Below are positions 26,080 through 34,639 of a stretch of 64,000 nucleotides of DNA, one piece after another. Where the stretch lies: contig NZ_SKCD01000055.1 in assembly GCF_006542765.1 (NCBI RefSeq), positions 1 through 64,000 on the forward strand. The letters run 5' to 3'. Source of the stretch: Paenibacillus luteus. Its GTDB lineage: Bacteria; Bacillota; Bacilli; Paenibacillales; Paenibacillaceae. The position numbers and the translations under genes were made by a program. Under the pieces are notes generated by a model. That model was not told where the DNA came from, did not search any database, and worked only from the letters and a program-made list of their open reading frames with translations. How positions within the stretch are numbered: the first letter of the stretch is position 1; the number at the start of each line of letters is the position of its first letter.

Positions 26080-27129
26080 ATGCGTCAGATCGTTGAACTG
26101 CAGCAGCAGCTTGTACCGGATCTGCTCGACGTCATGAAGAAACGGTATTCGATATTGCATCGGGTGATGCTGTCGGATTTAATCGGGCGCCGTACGCTGG
26201 CGTCGGCATTATCGATGACGGAGCGAATGCTTCGGGCGGAGACCGATTTTCTGAAAACGCAGGGTCTGCTCGAGATTCATTCGGGGGGCATGCGAATTAG
26301 CGATTCAGGCAAGCAATTATTAGAACAGCTCGAACCCTTCTACAAAACGATGTTCGGTTTATTCGAACTGGAGGAAACGATCCGCAGCCATTACGGCTTG
26401 ACGCAGGTCGTCATTGTAGCAGGTGATTCGGAGATCTCCGCACAGACGAAGCGAGAGCTGGGTCGTGCCGGAAGCCAAGTGCTCAGCAAGCTAATGCAGC
26501 CAAGCGATGTTGTGGCTGTTACAGGCGGAACGACCATCGCGCAGTTGTCGAGCCAGCTGAATAGCTCCTCGCAGCTCAACACGAACCTATTCGTACCGGC
26601 CAGAGGCGGCCTAGGAGAGAGCTTGGACTATCAGGCCAATACCATTGCTTCTATGATGGCAAAGCGCACAGGAGCGCAATACAGGCTTCTGCACGTACCT
26701 GATCATCTAGGGCAGGAAGCATTTTCCTCCATTATGCAGGAACCAAACATCAAGGAGATTGTGGATGTTATCCGCAGTGCTCGCATCGTTGTACATGGAA
26801 TCGGGGATGCTATGGTGATGGCAAGGCGCAGGCGGCTGGATCAACAAATTATAGACGCCATGGAAGCGGAAGGTGCGCTCGCAGAATCATTCGGGTTTTA
26901 TTTTGACCGGAAGGGCGCTGTTGTGCACAAAATGCAGACGGTGGGGTTACGGCTAGAGGATATTGTTAACACTGAAGTTGTTATCGGGGTTGCCGGCGGG
27001 AAGAGCAAAGGCGAAGCCATAGCGGCGATTATGCGCTTTGGGCATAACGATGTTCTTATCACAGACGAAGCAGCAGCTTTAGAGATGATAGCCTTAATCG
27101 AGCAAGAGAAAAGCAATACGGAATCATGA
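26080..27129 (+). CDS. cggR: central glycolytic genes regulator
   Basis: 349 residues of the SorC/DeoR sugar-binding regulator family: N-terminal winged helix (ILHRVMLSDLIGRRTLASAL) and C-terminal phosphosugar-binding domain with VVAVTGGTTIAQL and GVAGGKSKGEAI. Its position before gapA and the operator upstream identify it as CggR, repressor of the glycolytic operon. Ribosome site AAGGATGAGAG. Confidence 0.92.
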   Translation: MRQIVELQQQLVPDLLDVMKKRYSILHRVMLSDLIGRRTLASALSMTERMLRAETDFLKTQGLLEIHSGGMRISDSGKQLLEQLEPFYKTMFGLFELEETIRSHYGLTQVVIVAGDSEISAQTKRELGRAGSQVLSKLMQPSDVVAVTGGTTIAQLSSQLNSSSQLNTNLFVPARGGLGESLDYQANTIASMMAKRTGAQYRLLHVPDHLGQEAFSSIMQEPNIKEIVDVIRSARIVVHGIGDAMVMARRRRLDQQIIDAMEAEGALAESFGFYFDRKGAVVHKMQTVGLRLEDIVNTEVVIGVAGGKSKGEAIAAIMRFGHNDVLITDEAAALEMIALIEQEKSNTES

Positions 27130-27217
27130 TGATTTGCTATCAGCAGCTTATACGTAACTGGCAAAACATCTTGAAATATATAAAATAATCTTTTAAATCG
27201 CTTAGGAGGAAACAAAA

Positions 27218-28222
27218 ATGGTAAAAGTTGGTATTAATGGTTTTGGTCGCATCGGCCGTAACGTATTCCGCGCAGCACTGAACAACCCTGATGTTCAAAT
27301 CGTGGCAGTAAACGATCTTACGGATACTGCAACACTGGCACATCTTCTTAAATACGATACAACTCACGGTCAACTTGACGGTACTGTTGAAGCAAAAGAA
27401 GGCGCGCTTATCGTAAACGGACGCGAAATCAAAGTATTTGCAGAGCGCAACCCAGCTGACCTTCCTTGGGGCTCCGTAGGCGTTGAAATCGTAGTTGAAT
27501 CCACTGGTATTTTCACAGCTAAAGAAAAAGCTGAGCTTCACTTGCAAGGCGGCGCTAAAAAAGTTATCATCTCCGCTCCAGCAACGAACGAAGATATTAC
27601 AGTTGTTATCGGCGTTAACGAAGATAAATACGACGCTGCGGCACATACCATTATTTCCAACGCTTCTTGTACAACGAACTGCCTAGCGCCTTTCGCAAAA
27701 GTATTGAACGACAAATTCGGAATCGTTAAAGGTATGATGACTACTATTCACTCGTACACAAACGACCAATCCGTACTTGACGTTCCACACAAAGACTTGC
27801 GTCGTGCTCGTGCAGCTGCTGAGAACATCATTCCTTCTTCCACTGGCGCAGCGAAAGCTGTTGCACTTGTTCTTCCTGAGCTTAAAGGCAAATTGAACGG
27901 TATGGCTATGCGTGTTCCTACGCCTAACGTATCCGTAACTGACCTTGTTGCTGAGCTTAAAGTTAACGTAACGGTTGAAGAAGTTAACGCAGCATTGAAA
28001 GAAGCTGCTGACGGTCCTCTTAAAGGCATCTTGAACTACAACGAATTGCCGCTTGTTTCAAGCGACTACAATAGCGACCCTGCTTCTTCCACAATCGATG
28101 GTCTTTCGACTATGGTTGTTGAAGGCAACATGGTTAAAGTTATTTCTTGGTACGACAACGAGTGGGGCTACTCGAACCGCGTAGTTGATCTTGCTGCTTA
28201 CATTGCTAGCAAAGGTCTGTAA
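27218..28222 (+). CDS. gapA: glyceraldehyde-3-phosphate dehydrogenase
   Basis: 334 residues. NAD-binding GINGFGRIGRNVFRA, the catalytic Cys in SNASCTTNCLAP, and SYTNDQ. It is the glycolytic NAD-dependent form by context (second gene of the cggR operon). Codon use is strongly biased, as expected for an abundant enzyme. Site TTAGGAGGAAAC. Confidence 0.97.
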   Translation: MVKVGINGFGRIGRNVFRAALNNPDVQIVAVNDLTDTATLAHLLKYDTTHGQLDGTVEAKEGALIVNGREIKVFAERNPADLPWGSVGVEIVVESTGIFTAKEKAELHLQGGAKKVIISAPATNEDITVVIGVNEDKYDAAAHTIISNASCTTNCLAPFAKVLNDKFGIVKGMMTTIHSYTNDQSVLDVPHKDLRRARAAAENIIPSSTGAAKAVALVLPELKGKLNGMAMRVPTPNVSVTDLVAELKVNVTVEEVNAALKEAADGPLKGILNYNELPLVSSDYNSDPASSTIDGLSTMVVEGNMVKVISWYDNEWGYSNRVVDLAAYIASKGL

Positions 28223-28304
28223 GCAAAGAAGGCGGACGGACCGCGGCTTTCGCGCATGCGGAGCAGAGGTCTATGGTTTGCGGCTTCTAGAGTCGTGAAT
28301 CATG

Positions 28305-28343
28305 AGGGCGTTTCTTCTTTGAAGGAACGCCCTTCTTTTTTTT
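28305..28343 (+). terminator. terminator between gapA and pgk
   Basis: GGGCGTTTCTTC pairs with GAAGGAACGCCC and is followed by TTCTTTTTTTT. It should reduce read-through and make gapA more abundant than downstream genes. Confidence 0.85.
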
Positions 28344-28391
28344 GTCCTATATCTATACCGTTTCATACCAATTATCCGGGAGGTTTCATTG

Positions 28392-29576
28392 ATGAATAAG
28401 AAAAGTGTACGTGATGTTGCAGAGCTGGCTGGTAAACGGGTATTTGTTCGCGTTGATTTCAACGTGCCGCTCGAAGATGGTAAAATTACAGATGACAAAC
28501 GTATCCGCGAAACGCTTCCAACGATTAATTTCCTGATCGAAAAAGGAGCTAAAGTTATTCTTGCGAGTCACTTGGGCCGTCCGAACGGTCAAGTAGTAGA
28601 AGAGCTTCGCCATACGGCTTCCGCAGCTCGTCTATCCGAGCTTCTTGGCAAGCAAGTAACCAAAGCAGACGAGGCGATTGGCGAAGCAGTAGAAGCGCAA
28701 GTAGCGGCTTTGAACAACGGCGACGTATTGCTGCTTGAAAACGTACGTTTCTACGAAGGCGAAGAGAAGAACGATCCGGAATTGGCAAAAGCATTCGCTA
28801 AACTTGCTGACTTGTTCGTAAACGACGCTTTCGGCGCTGCTCACCGTGCGCATGCATCGACAGAAGGCATTGCTCATATTCTTCCAGCTGTATCTGGCCT
28901 TCTTATGGAGAGAGAGCTTGAAGTACTAGGCAAAGCATTGAACAACCCTGAGCGCCCTTTCACAGCAATCGTAGGGGGCTCCAAAGTAAAAGACAAAATC
29001 GCGGTTATCGACAAAATGCTTGAAATTGCCGACAACGTCATCATCGGCGGCGGCTTGTCTTATACCTTCTTCAAAGCACAAGGCCATGAAATCGGCAAAT
29101 CGCTCGTAGACAACAGCAAGCTTGATCTTGCTCTAGAGTTCATCGAGAAAGCTAAAAAACTAGGCAAAAACTTCTTGATCCCTGTCGATATCGTAGTAAC
29201 TGACGATTTCAGCGCTACGGCTAACACGCAAATCGTTGACGTAGACAGCATCCCTGCTGATTGGGAAGGCATTGACATCGGACCTAAAACACGCGAGCTT
29301 TATGCTGATGTGATCAAAAACTCCAAACTGGTTGTTTGGAACGGTCCGATGGGCGTATTTGAAATCGAGCCATTCTCGCATGGTACGCTAGCCGTTGCTA
29401 ACGCATGTGCAGAAACAACAGGCTACACAGTGATCGGCGGCGGCGATTCCGCAGCAGCAGCTGAGAAATTCCATTTGGCTGATAAAATGGACTTCATCTC
29501 GACTGGCGGCGGCGCTTCCCTTGAGTTCATGGAAGGCAAAGTGCTTCCAGGCGTTGTAGCTCTTAACGATAAATAA
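28392..29576 (+). CDS. pgk: phosphoglycerate kinase
   Basis: 394 residues. VFVRVDFNVPLEDG, the SHLGRPNG loop, GGSKVKDKI and the nucleotide-binding GGGDSAAAAEKF are conserved. ATG 28392 is preferred to TTG 28389. It has its own GGGAGG site and lies after a strong terminator, so some transcription may start in the gap. Confidence 0.97.
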   Translation: MNKKSVRDVAELAGKRVFVRVDFNVPLEDGKITDDKRIRETLPTINFLIEKGAKVILASHLGRPNGQVVEELRHTASAARLSELLGKQVTKADEAIGEAVEAQVAALNNGDVLLLENVRFYEGEEKNDPELAKAFAKLADLFVNDAFGAAHRAHASTEGIAHILPAVSGLLMERELEVLGKALNNPERPFTAIVGGSKVKDKIAVIDKMLEIADNVIIGGGLSYTFFKAQGHEIGKSLVDNSKLDLALEFIEKAKKLGKNFLIPVDIVVTDDFSATANTQIVDVDSIPADWEGIDIGPKTRELYADVIKNSKLVVWNGPMGVFEIEPFSHGTLAVANACAETTGYTVIGGGDSAAAAEKFHLADKMDFISTGGGASLEFMEGKVLPGVVALNDK

Positions 29577-29616
29577 TAGCTTTACCCAAATAAAATAGTT
29601 TTGAGGAGGATTACGC

Positions 29617-30375
29617 ATGAGCAACAGAAAACCGATTATCGCTGGTAACTGGAAAATGTTCAAAACAGTATCCGAGGCTGTCACTTTTTTCTCCGAAGTG
29701 AAAGGCAAAGCTGAGGTTGACGGTGTAGAGAGCGTGATTTGCGCACCTTACACAACGCTTCCGGCACTTGTTGAAGCAGCAAAAGGCACTTCGATTGCAA
29801 TTGGAGCGCAAAACGTACACTTTGAAGACAACGGTGCATTCACAGGTGAAATTAGCGGCGTGATGCTGAAGGATCTTGGCGTGAAATACGTGATTATCGG
29901 CCACTCCGAGCGTCGCGCTTATTTTGCAGAATCCGATGAGATCGTGAACAAAAAGGTTCATGCTTCCTTCAAAAACGGCTTGCTGCCAATCGTCTGCGTA
30001 GGCGAGAAGCTGGAAGAGCGTGAAGCAGGACAAACGAAGGATGTTTGCAAAGTGCAAACGGAAGCGGCTTTCCAAGGCATTTCCGCAGCTCAAGCAGCTG
30101 AAGTTGTTGTTGCATATGAACCAATCTGGGCAATCGGAACGGGCAAATCTTCGACTTCCGAAGATGCACAGGACGTTATCGGATACATCCGCGGCGTAAT
30201 TGCAGGCCTTTATGACCAAGCAACAGCAGACGCGGTTCGCATTCAATACGGCGGCAGTGTTAAGCCTAACAACGTTGCTGAATATATGGGTCAAGCGGAC
30301 ATCGACGGCGCACTTGTTGGCGGCGCGAGTCTAGAGCCTGCATCCTATATTGCACTGGTCGAGGGGGCCAAGTAA
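29617..30375 (+). CDS. tpiA: triosephosphate isomerase
   Basis: 252 residues. AGNWKMFKT (Lys), IIGHSERRAYF (His) and VVAYEPIWAIGTGK (Glu) hold the catalytic residues. Ribosome site GAGGAGG. Ends one base before the gpmI start codon. Confidence 0.97.
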   Translation: MSNRKPIIAGNWKMFKTVSEAVTFFSEVKGKAEVDGVESVICAPYTTLPALVEAAKGTSIAIGAQNVHFEDNGAFTGEISGVMLKDLGVKYVIIGHSERRAYFAESDEIVNKKVHASFKNGLLPIVCVGEKLEEREAGQTKDVCKVQTEAAFQGISAAQAAEVVVAYEPIWAIGTGKSSTSEDAQDVIGYIRGVIAGLYDQATADAVRIQYGGSVKPNNVAEYMGQADIDGALVGGASLEPASYIALVEGAK

Positions 30376-30376
30376 T

Positions 30377-31918
30377 ATGGCTTCTCCAAAACCTGTAGCG
30401 CTTATTATCCTTGACGGTTTCGGTTTGCGTGATGATGTTGTCGGCAATGCCGTAGCACAAGCAAACAAACCGAATTACGACCGTTACTGGTCTACTTACC
30501 CGCACACGACACTAACGGCTTCCGGCGAAGCCGTTGGCTTGCCGGAAGGTCAAATGGGCAACTCCGAAGTTGGCCATTTGAACATCGGCGCAGGCCGCAT
30601 TGTGTATCAGGACTTGACGCGTATCAGCAAATCGATCCGTGATGGCGAGTTCTACGAGAATGAAACGATTCTTGGCGCAGTTCGTCATGTGAAAACAAAC
30701 AGCAAGAAGCTTCACCTTTACGGCTTGCTCTCTGACGGCGGCGTACACAGCCATATTGAGCACTTGTTCGCTTTGCTGGATTTGGCAAAGAAAGAGGAGC
30801 TTGAGGAAGTGTATATCCATGCTTTCCTCGATGGCCGCGACGTGTCTCCAGACAGCGCCAAAGGTTACCTTGAGCGTCTGCAAGCGAAGATCGAAGAGGT
30901 TGGCGTAGGCCGCATCGCTACGGTTCAAGGCCGCTATTATGCGATGGACCGCGACAAGCGCTGGGAGCGTACTGAGAAATCCTATCGCGCCATGGTTTAC
31001 GGCGAAGGCCCGCAATATTATGATCCGATTCAAGCGGTGGTTGAATCCTACGAGAAATCGGTTTATGATGAATTCGTTATGCCAACGGTCATTATAGACG
31101 GAGAAAACAAGCCAGTCGGCCTTGTAGAATCCGAGGATGCGGTTATTTTCTTCAATTTCCGCCCTGACCGCGCGATTCAATTGTCCCAAGTGTTTACGAA
31201 TGAGGATTTCCGCGGCTTCGAGCGTGGCGAGAATCACCCGGTTAACTTGTATTTCGTCTGCTTGACGTTATTCAGTGAAACCGTAGGCGGATTCGTTGCG
31301 TATTCACCAAAGAACCTGGATAACACGCTTGGTGAAATTCTCGTGCAAAACAACAAGACACAACTGCGTACGGCTGAAACGGAAAAATATCCGCATGTTA
31401 CGTTTTTCTTTAGCGGCGGACGCGATCATGAGCTTCCAGGCGAAACTCGCGTACTCATTAATTCCCCTAAGGTTGCAACGTACGACCTACAGCCGGAGAT
31501 GAGCGCGTATGAGCTTGCCGCGTCTACGGTTCGCGAGATCGAATCAGACAAGCATGACGCGATTATTCTTAACTTCGCCAACCCTGATATGGTGGGGCAC
31601 TCCGGCATGCTGGAGCCTACGATCAAGGCGGTAGAAGCGACAGACGAATGCCTGGGCAAAGTAGTGGAAGCGGTGCTTGCCAAAGGCGGCGTCTGCATCA
31701 TTACGGCTGACCATGGTAACGCTGATATGGTATTTGACGAGAATGGCCGTCCGTTTACGGCGCATACGACAAATCCTGTTCCGCTTATCGTAACAAAAGC
31801 AGGCGAGACGCTTCGCGAAGGCGGCATTCTTGCCGACATCGCGCCTACGCTTCTTGAACTTCTTGAGCTGGCCAAACCGAAAGAAATGACAGGCGTTTCC
31901 TTAATTAACCCAAAATAA
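30377..31918 (+). CDS. gpmI: 2,3-bisphosphoglycerate-independent phosphoglycerate mutase
   Basis: 513 residues of the alkaline-phosphatase superfamily with two Mn ions. IILDGFGL (metal Asp), the catalytic Ser in GQMGNSEVGHLN, HAFLDGRDVSPDS and CIITADHGNADMV are typical. ATG 30377 follows GAGGGGG; the earlier in-frame ATG at 30350 lies inside tpiA. Confidence 0.97.
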   Translation: MASPKPVALIILDGFGLRDDVVGNAVAQANKPNYDRYWSTYPHTTLTASGEAVGLPEGQMGNSEVGHLNIGAGRIVYQDLTRISKSIRDGEFYENETILGAVRHVKTNSKKLHLYGLLSDGGVHSHIEHLFALLDLAKKEELEEVYIHAFLDGRDVSPDSAKGYLERLQAKIEEVGVGRIATVQGRYYAMDRDKRWERTEKSYRAMVYGEGPQYYDPIQAVVESYEKSVYDEFVMPTVIIDGENKPVGLVESEDAVIFFNFRPDRAIQLSQVFTNEDFRGFERGENHPVNLYFVCLTLFSETVGGFVAYSPKNLDNTLGEILVQNNKTQLRTAETEKYPHVTFFFSGGRDHELPGETRVLINSPKVATYDLQPEMSAYELAASTVREIESDKHDAIILNFANPDMVGHSGMLEPTIKAVEATDECLGKVVEAVLAKGGVCIITADHGNADMVFDENGRPFTAHTTNPVPLIVTKAGETLREGGILADIAPTLLELLELAKPKEMTGVSLINPK

Positions 31919-31943
31919 AACCTTAAAAGGAGTGTTTTCTCTC

Positions 31944-33236
31944 ATGTCAATTATCGTTGATGTATACGCACGCGAAGTGCTGGATTCCCGCGGAAATCCA
32001 ACAGTAGAAGTAGAGGTATCCCTTGAGTCTGGCGGCAAAGGCCGCGCAATCGTTCCATCCGGCGCTTCCACAGGCGCTTACGAGGCAGTTGAGCTTCGTG
32101 ATGGCGACAAATCCCGTTACCTTGGCAAAGGCGTTTTGAAAGCCGTTGAAAATGTAAACACAGAAATCGCTCCTGAAATCATCGGTCTTGACGCTCTTGA
32201 TCAAGTGGCTATCGACCGTAAAATGATCGAGCTAGATGGTACTCCTAACAAAGCAAAGCTTGGCGCTAACGCGATTCTTGCTGTATCGATGGCAGTCGCT
32301 CGCGCAGCTGCTGACGCTCTTGATGTGCCTCTTTACACTTACCTTGGCGGATTCAATGCTAAAGTGCTTCCAGTACCAATGATGAACATCATCAACGGCG
32401 GCGAGCACGCGGACAACAACATCGACGTTCAAGAATTCATGGTTCTTCCTGTCGGTGCTGAAAGCTTCAAAGAAGCGCTACGTATCGGCGCTGAAATCTT
32501 CCACAACCTGAAAGCTGTATTGCATGACAAAGGTCTTAACACAGCTGTTGGCGACGAAGGCGGCTTCGCTCCTAACCTTGGTTCGAACGAAGAAGCAATC
32601 ACAACAATCATCTCTGCTATCGAGCGCGCAGGCTACAAGCCAGGCGTAGACGTATTCCTCGGTATGGATGTTGCTTCGACTGAATTTTTCAAAGACGGCA
32701 AATACGTGCTTGCAGGCGAAGGCAAATCGTTCACACCTGCTGAGTTCGTTGACCTTCTTGCTTCATGGGCTGACAAATACCCAATTATCACAATCGAAGA
32801 TGGTTGCTCCGAAGACGATTGGGATGGTTGGAAATTGCTTACTGAGAAGCTTGGTGGCAAAGTACAGCTTGTTGGTGACGATCTATTCGTTACGAACACA
32901 GAGCGTCTTTCTGATGGTATCGATAAAGGCGTGGGCAACTCGATCTTGGTTAAAGTTAACCAAATCGGTTCGCTTACTGAAACTTTCGATGCAATCGAAA
33001 TGGCAAAACGCGCTGGTTACACAGCAGTTATCTCTCACCGTTCAGGCGAGAGCGAAGACAGCACAATTGCTGATATCGCTGTTGCAACAAACGCTGGTCA
33101 AATCAAAACAGGCGCTCCGTCCCGTACGGACCGCGTTGCAAAATACAACCAATTACTTCGCATTGAGGACCAACTTGGTTCGACAGCTCAGTACGCGGGC
33201 AAATCGGCTTTCTACAACTTGAAAAACTTTAAATAA
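31944..33236 (+). CDS. eno: enolase
   Basis: 430 residues. VLDSRGNPTVEVEV, catalytic Glu in VGDEGGFAP, metal residues in ITIEDGCSEDDW and LVGDDLFVTN, and SHRSGESEDSTIAD. ATG 31944 has AAAAGGAG at the proper distance. Last gene of the glycolytic cluster. Confidence 0.97.
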   Translation: MSIIVDVYAREVLDSRGNPTVEVEVSLESGGKGRAIVPSGASTGAYEAVELRDGDKSRYLGKGVLKAVENVNTEIAPEIIGLDALDQVAIDRKMIELDGTPNKAKLGANAILAVSMAVARAAADALDVPLYTYLGGFNAKVLPVPMMNIINGGEHADNNIDVQEFMVLPVGAESFKEALRIGAEIFHNLKAVLHDKGLNTAVGDEGGFAPNLGSNEEAITTIISAIERAGYKPGVDVFLGMDVASTEFFKDGKYVLAGEGKSFTPAEFVDLLASWADKYPIITIEDGCSEDDWDGWKLLTEKLGGKVQLVGDDLFVTNTERLSDGIDKGVGNSILVKVNQIGSLTETFDAIEMAKRAGYTAVISHRSGESEDSTIADIAVATNAGQIKTGAPSRTDRVAKYNQLLRIEDQLGSTAQYAGKSAFYNLKNFK

Positions 33237-33258
33237 TATGCGATATGCGTATAGGAAA

Positions 33259-33293
33259 GAAGGGTGTGCCCCAGGGCACACCCTTCTTTTTCT
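33259..33293 (+). terminator. terminator of the glycolytic cluster
   Basis: GAAGGGTGTGCCC / GGGCACACCCTTC hairpin followed by TTTTTC. Confidence 0.93.
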
Positions 33294-33367
33294 TAACAGG
33301 CATAGATCACTTGCAAACGTAGGACATTAAGAGCAGGAAAAGCATGAAACGATTAGGCGGTGTTCGG

Positions 33368-34135
33368 ATGGCAAAACCAGTGATAGGCCTTCAATTGTAT
33401 TCGGTTAGAGATCAGACAGAGATTGATTTTTTAGGCACACTGGAAAAGGTGGCGAAAATCGGCTATAAAGCAGTCGAATTTGCGGGTTATTTTAAAACGC
33501 CAGCCATTGAATTGAAAAGTAAACTTGAGGAGCTCGGTCTAACGGTCCCCTCTGTGCATGTACCCATTAACTTTAGTAATACTCAGCAGATGGAATCGGA
33601 TTTTGCAGGACAGATCGAATATGCTAAAGAGTTGGGTGTTTCCTACATCATTACGCCGTGGGGGCCGCTGCCGGAGCAGCCAACCATGGATAATGTAAAC
33701 TATTTAGTGGATGTGCTGACGAGATGCGGCAAGCAAGTGAAGGACGCGGGGATGAAATACGGTTATCATAATCATGATTTTGAATTTAAGTTAGTCGAAA
33801 AGCAGCCTGTCATTGATATTATTCTGAAGCAAGTGCCTGCGGAACTTATGGTGATGCAGTTTGATTTGGGCTGGTTGCACCTGGCTGGATATAAAGCAGC
33901 TGATTATTTACAAAAACATAAAGGAAGAGTGCCGCTCGTGCATCTCAAGGACTTTTCCAAAGGAAGAAAGGATGCAGAGATCGGAAAGGGCGAGGTTGGT
34001 TATGAACAGCTGTTAAGCACCGCCGATTTAAGCGGCATATCCTGCATGATTGTGGAACAGGAGCAGTTCGATTGCGGATCGCTTGAGAGCGCGGAAAACA
34101 ATTATGCGTTTTTACAATCCCTTGGCTTTGCATAA
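33368..34135 (+). CDS. sugar phosphate isomerase/epimerase family protein
   Basis: About 255 residues of xylose-isomerase-like TIM barrel (AP endonuclease 2 superfamily). IGLQLYSVRDQ at the N-terminus, GYKAVEFAG, GYHNHDFEF and a metal-ligand region in MQFDLGWLHLAG and VHLKDF are visible. The substrate cannot be deduced. The start is uncertain: ATG 33368 follows AGGCGGTG, while ATG 33344 follows AGGAAA. It stands alone between the eno terminator and the secG promoter. Confidence 0.8.
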   Translation: MAKPVIGLQLYSVRDQTEIDFLGTLEKVAKIGYKAVEFAGYFKTPAIELKSKLEELGLTVPSVHVPINFSNTQQMESDFAGQIEYAKELGVSYIITPWGPLPEQPTMDNVNYLVDVLTRCGKQVKDAGMKYGYHNHDFEFKLVEKQPVIDIILKQVPAELMVMQFDLGWLHLAGYKAADYLQKHKGRVPLVHLKDFSKGRKDAEIGKGEVGYEQLLSTADLSGISCMIVEQEQFDCGSLESAENNYAFLQSLGFA

Positions 34136-34158
34136 TGCTGGTATTATGGGTTGTCCTA

Positions 34159-34187
34159 TTGTAATTTGTGCCCAGCTATGGTACACT
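34159..34187 (+). promoter_or_regulatory. predicted secG promoter
   Basis: TTGTAA, 17-base spacer, TACACT with an extended TG (ATGGTACACT). Confidence 0.55.
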
Positions 34188-34232
34188 CGATTTACGTGTT
34201 TTTACGGAGCTCCTATGCTGGAGGTGGAATAA

Positions 34233-34469
34233 ATGGAAATCTTATTGAAGATCGTGCTCGTTATATTTTCTGTCGGCCTAATTGCTGTCGTATTGTTGCA
34301 AAAAGGTAAGAGTGCAGGTTTGTCCGGAGCAATCACGGGCGGCGCTGAGCACCTGTTCGGCAAACAGAAAGCGCGCGGTTTGGATTTGTTCTTGCAGCGT
34401 TTGACAGTTGTTCTTGCAGTTGGCTTCTTTATATTGGCGCTTGTTGTTTCTTACTTCGTAAAACAATAA
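34233..34469 (+). CDS. secG: preprotein translocase subunit SecG
   Basis: 78 residues with two membrane segments separated by the conserved loop VVLLQKGKSAGLSGAITGGA. SecG supports SecYEG translocation. Position before rnr-smpB-ssrA matches B. subtilis. Confidence 0.95.
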   Translation: MEILLKIVLVIFSVGLIAVVLLQKGKSAGLSGAITGGAEHLFGKQKARGLDLFLQRLTVVLAVGFFILALVVSYFVKQ

Positions 34470-34484
34470 CTGACACACACGCAG

Positions 34485-34511
34485 AAAGCGAGGATATCCC
34501 TCGCTTTTTTT
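34485..34511 (+). terminator. terminator of secG
   Basis: AGCGAGG / CCCTCGCT hairpin with a seven-base T run. Confidence 0.85.
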
Positions 34512-34639
34512 GTATTTTCAACAGATTCGCGGATGCGGGGCTTCCATTTCGTGTATACTACATGGTATATGGAAATCTATCAAACTGTCGCAAATGACGC
34601 CAGAGCGCATGGGCAGGTTTATGAGGAGAAAAAATTATA

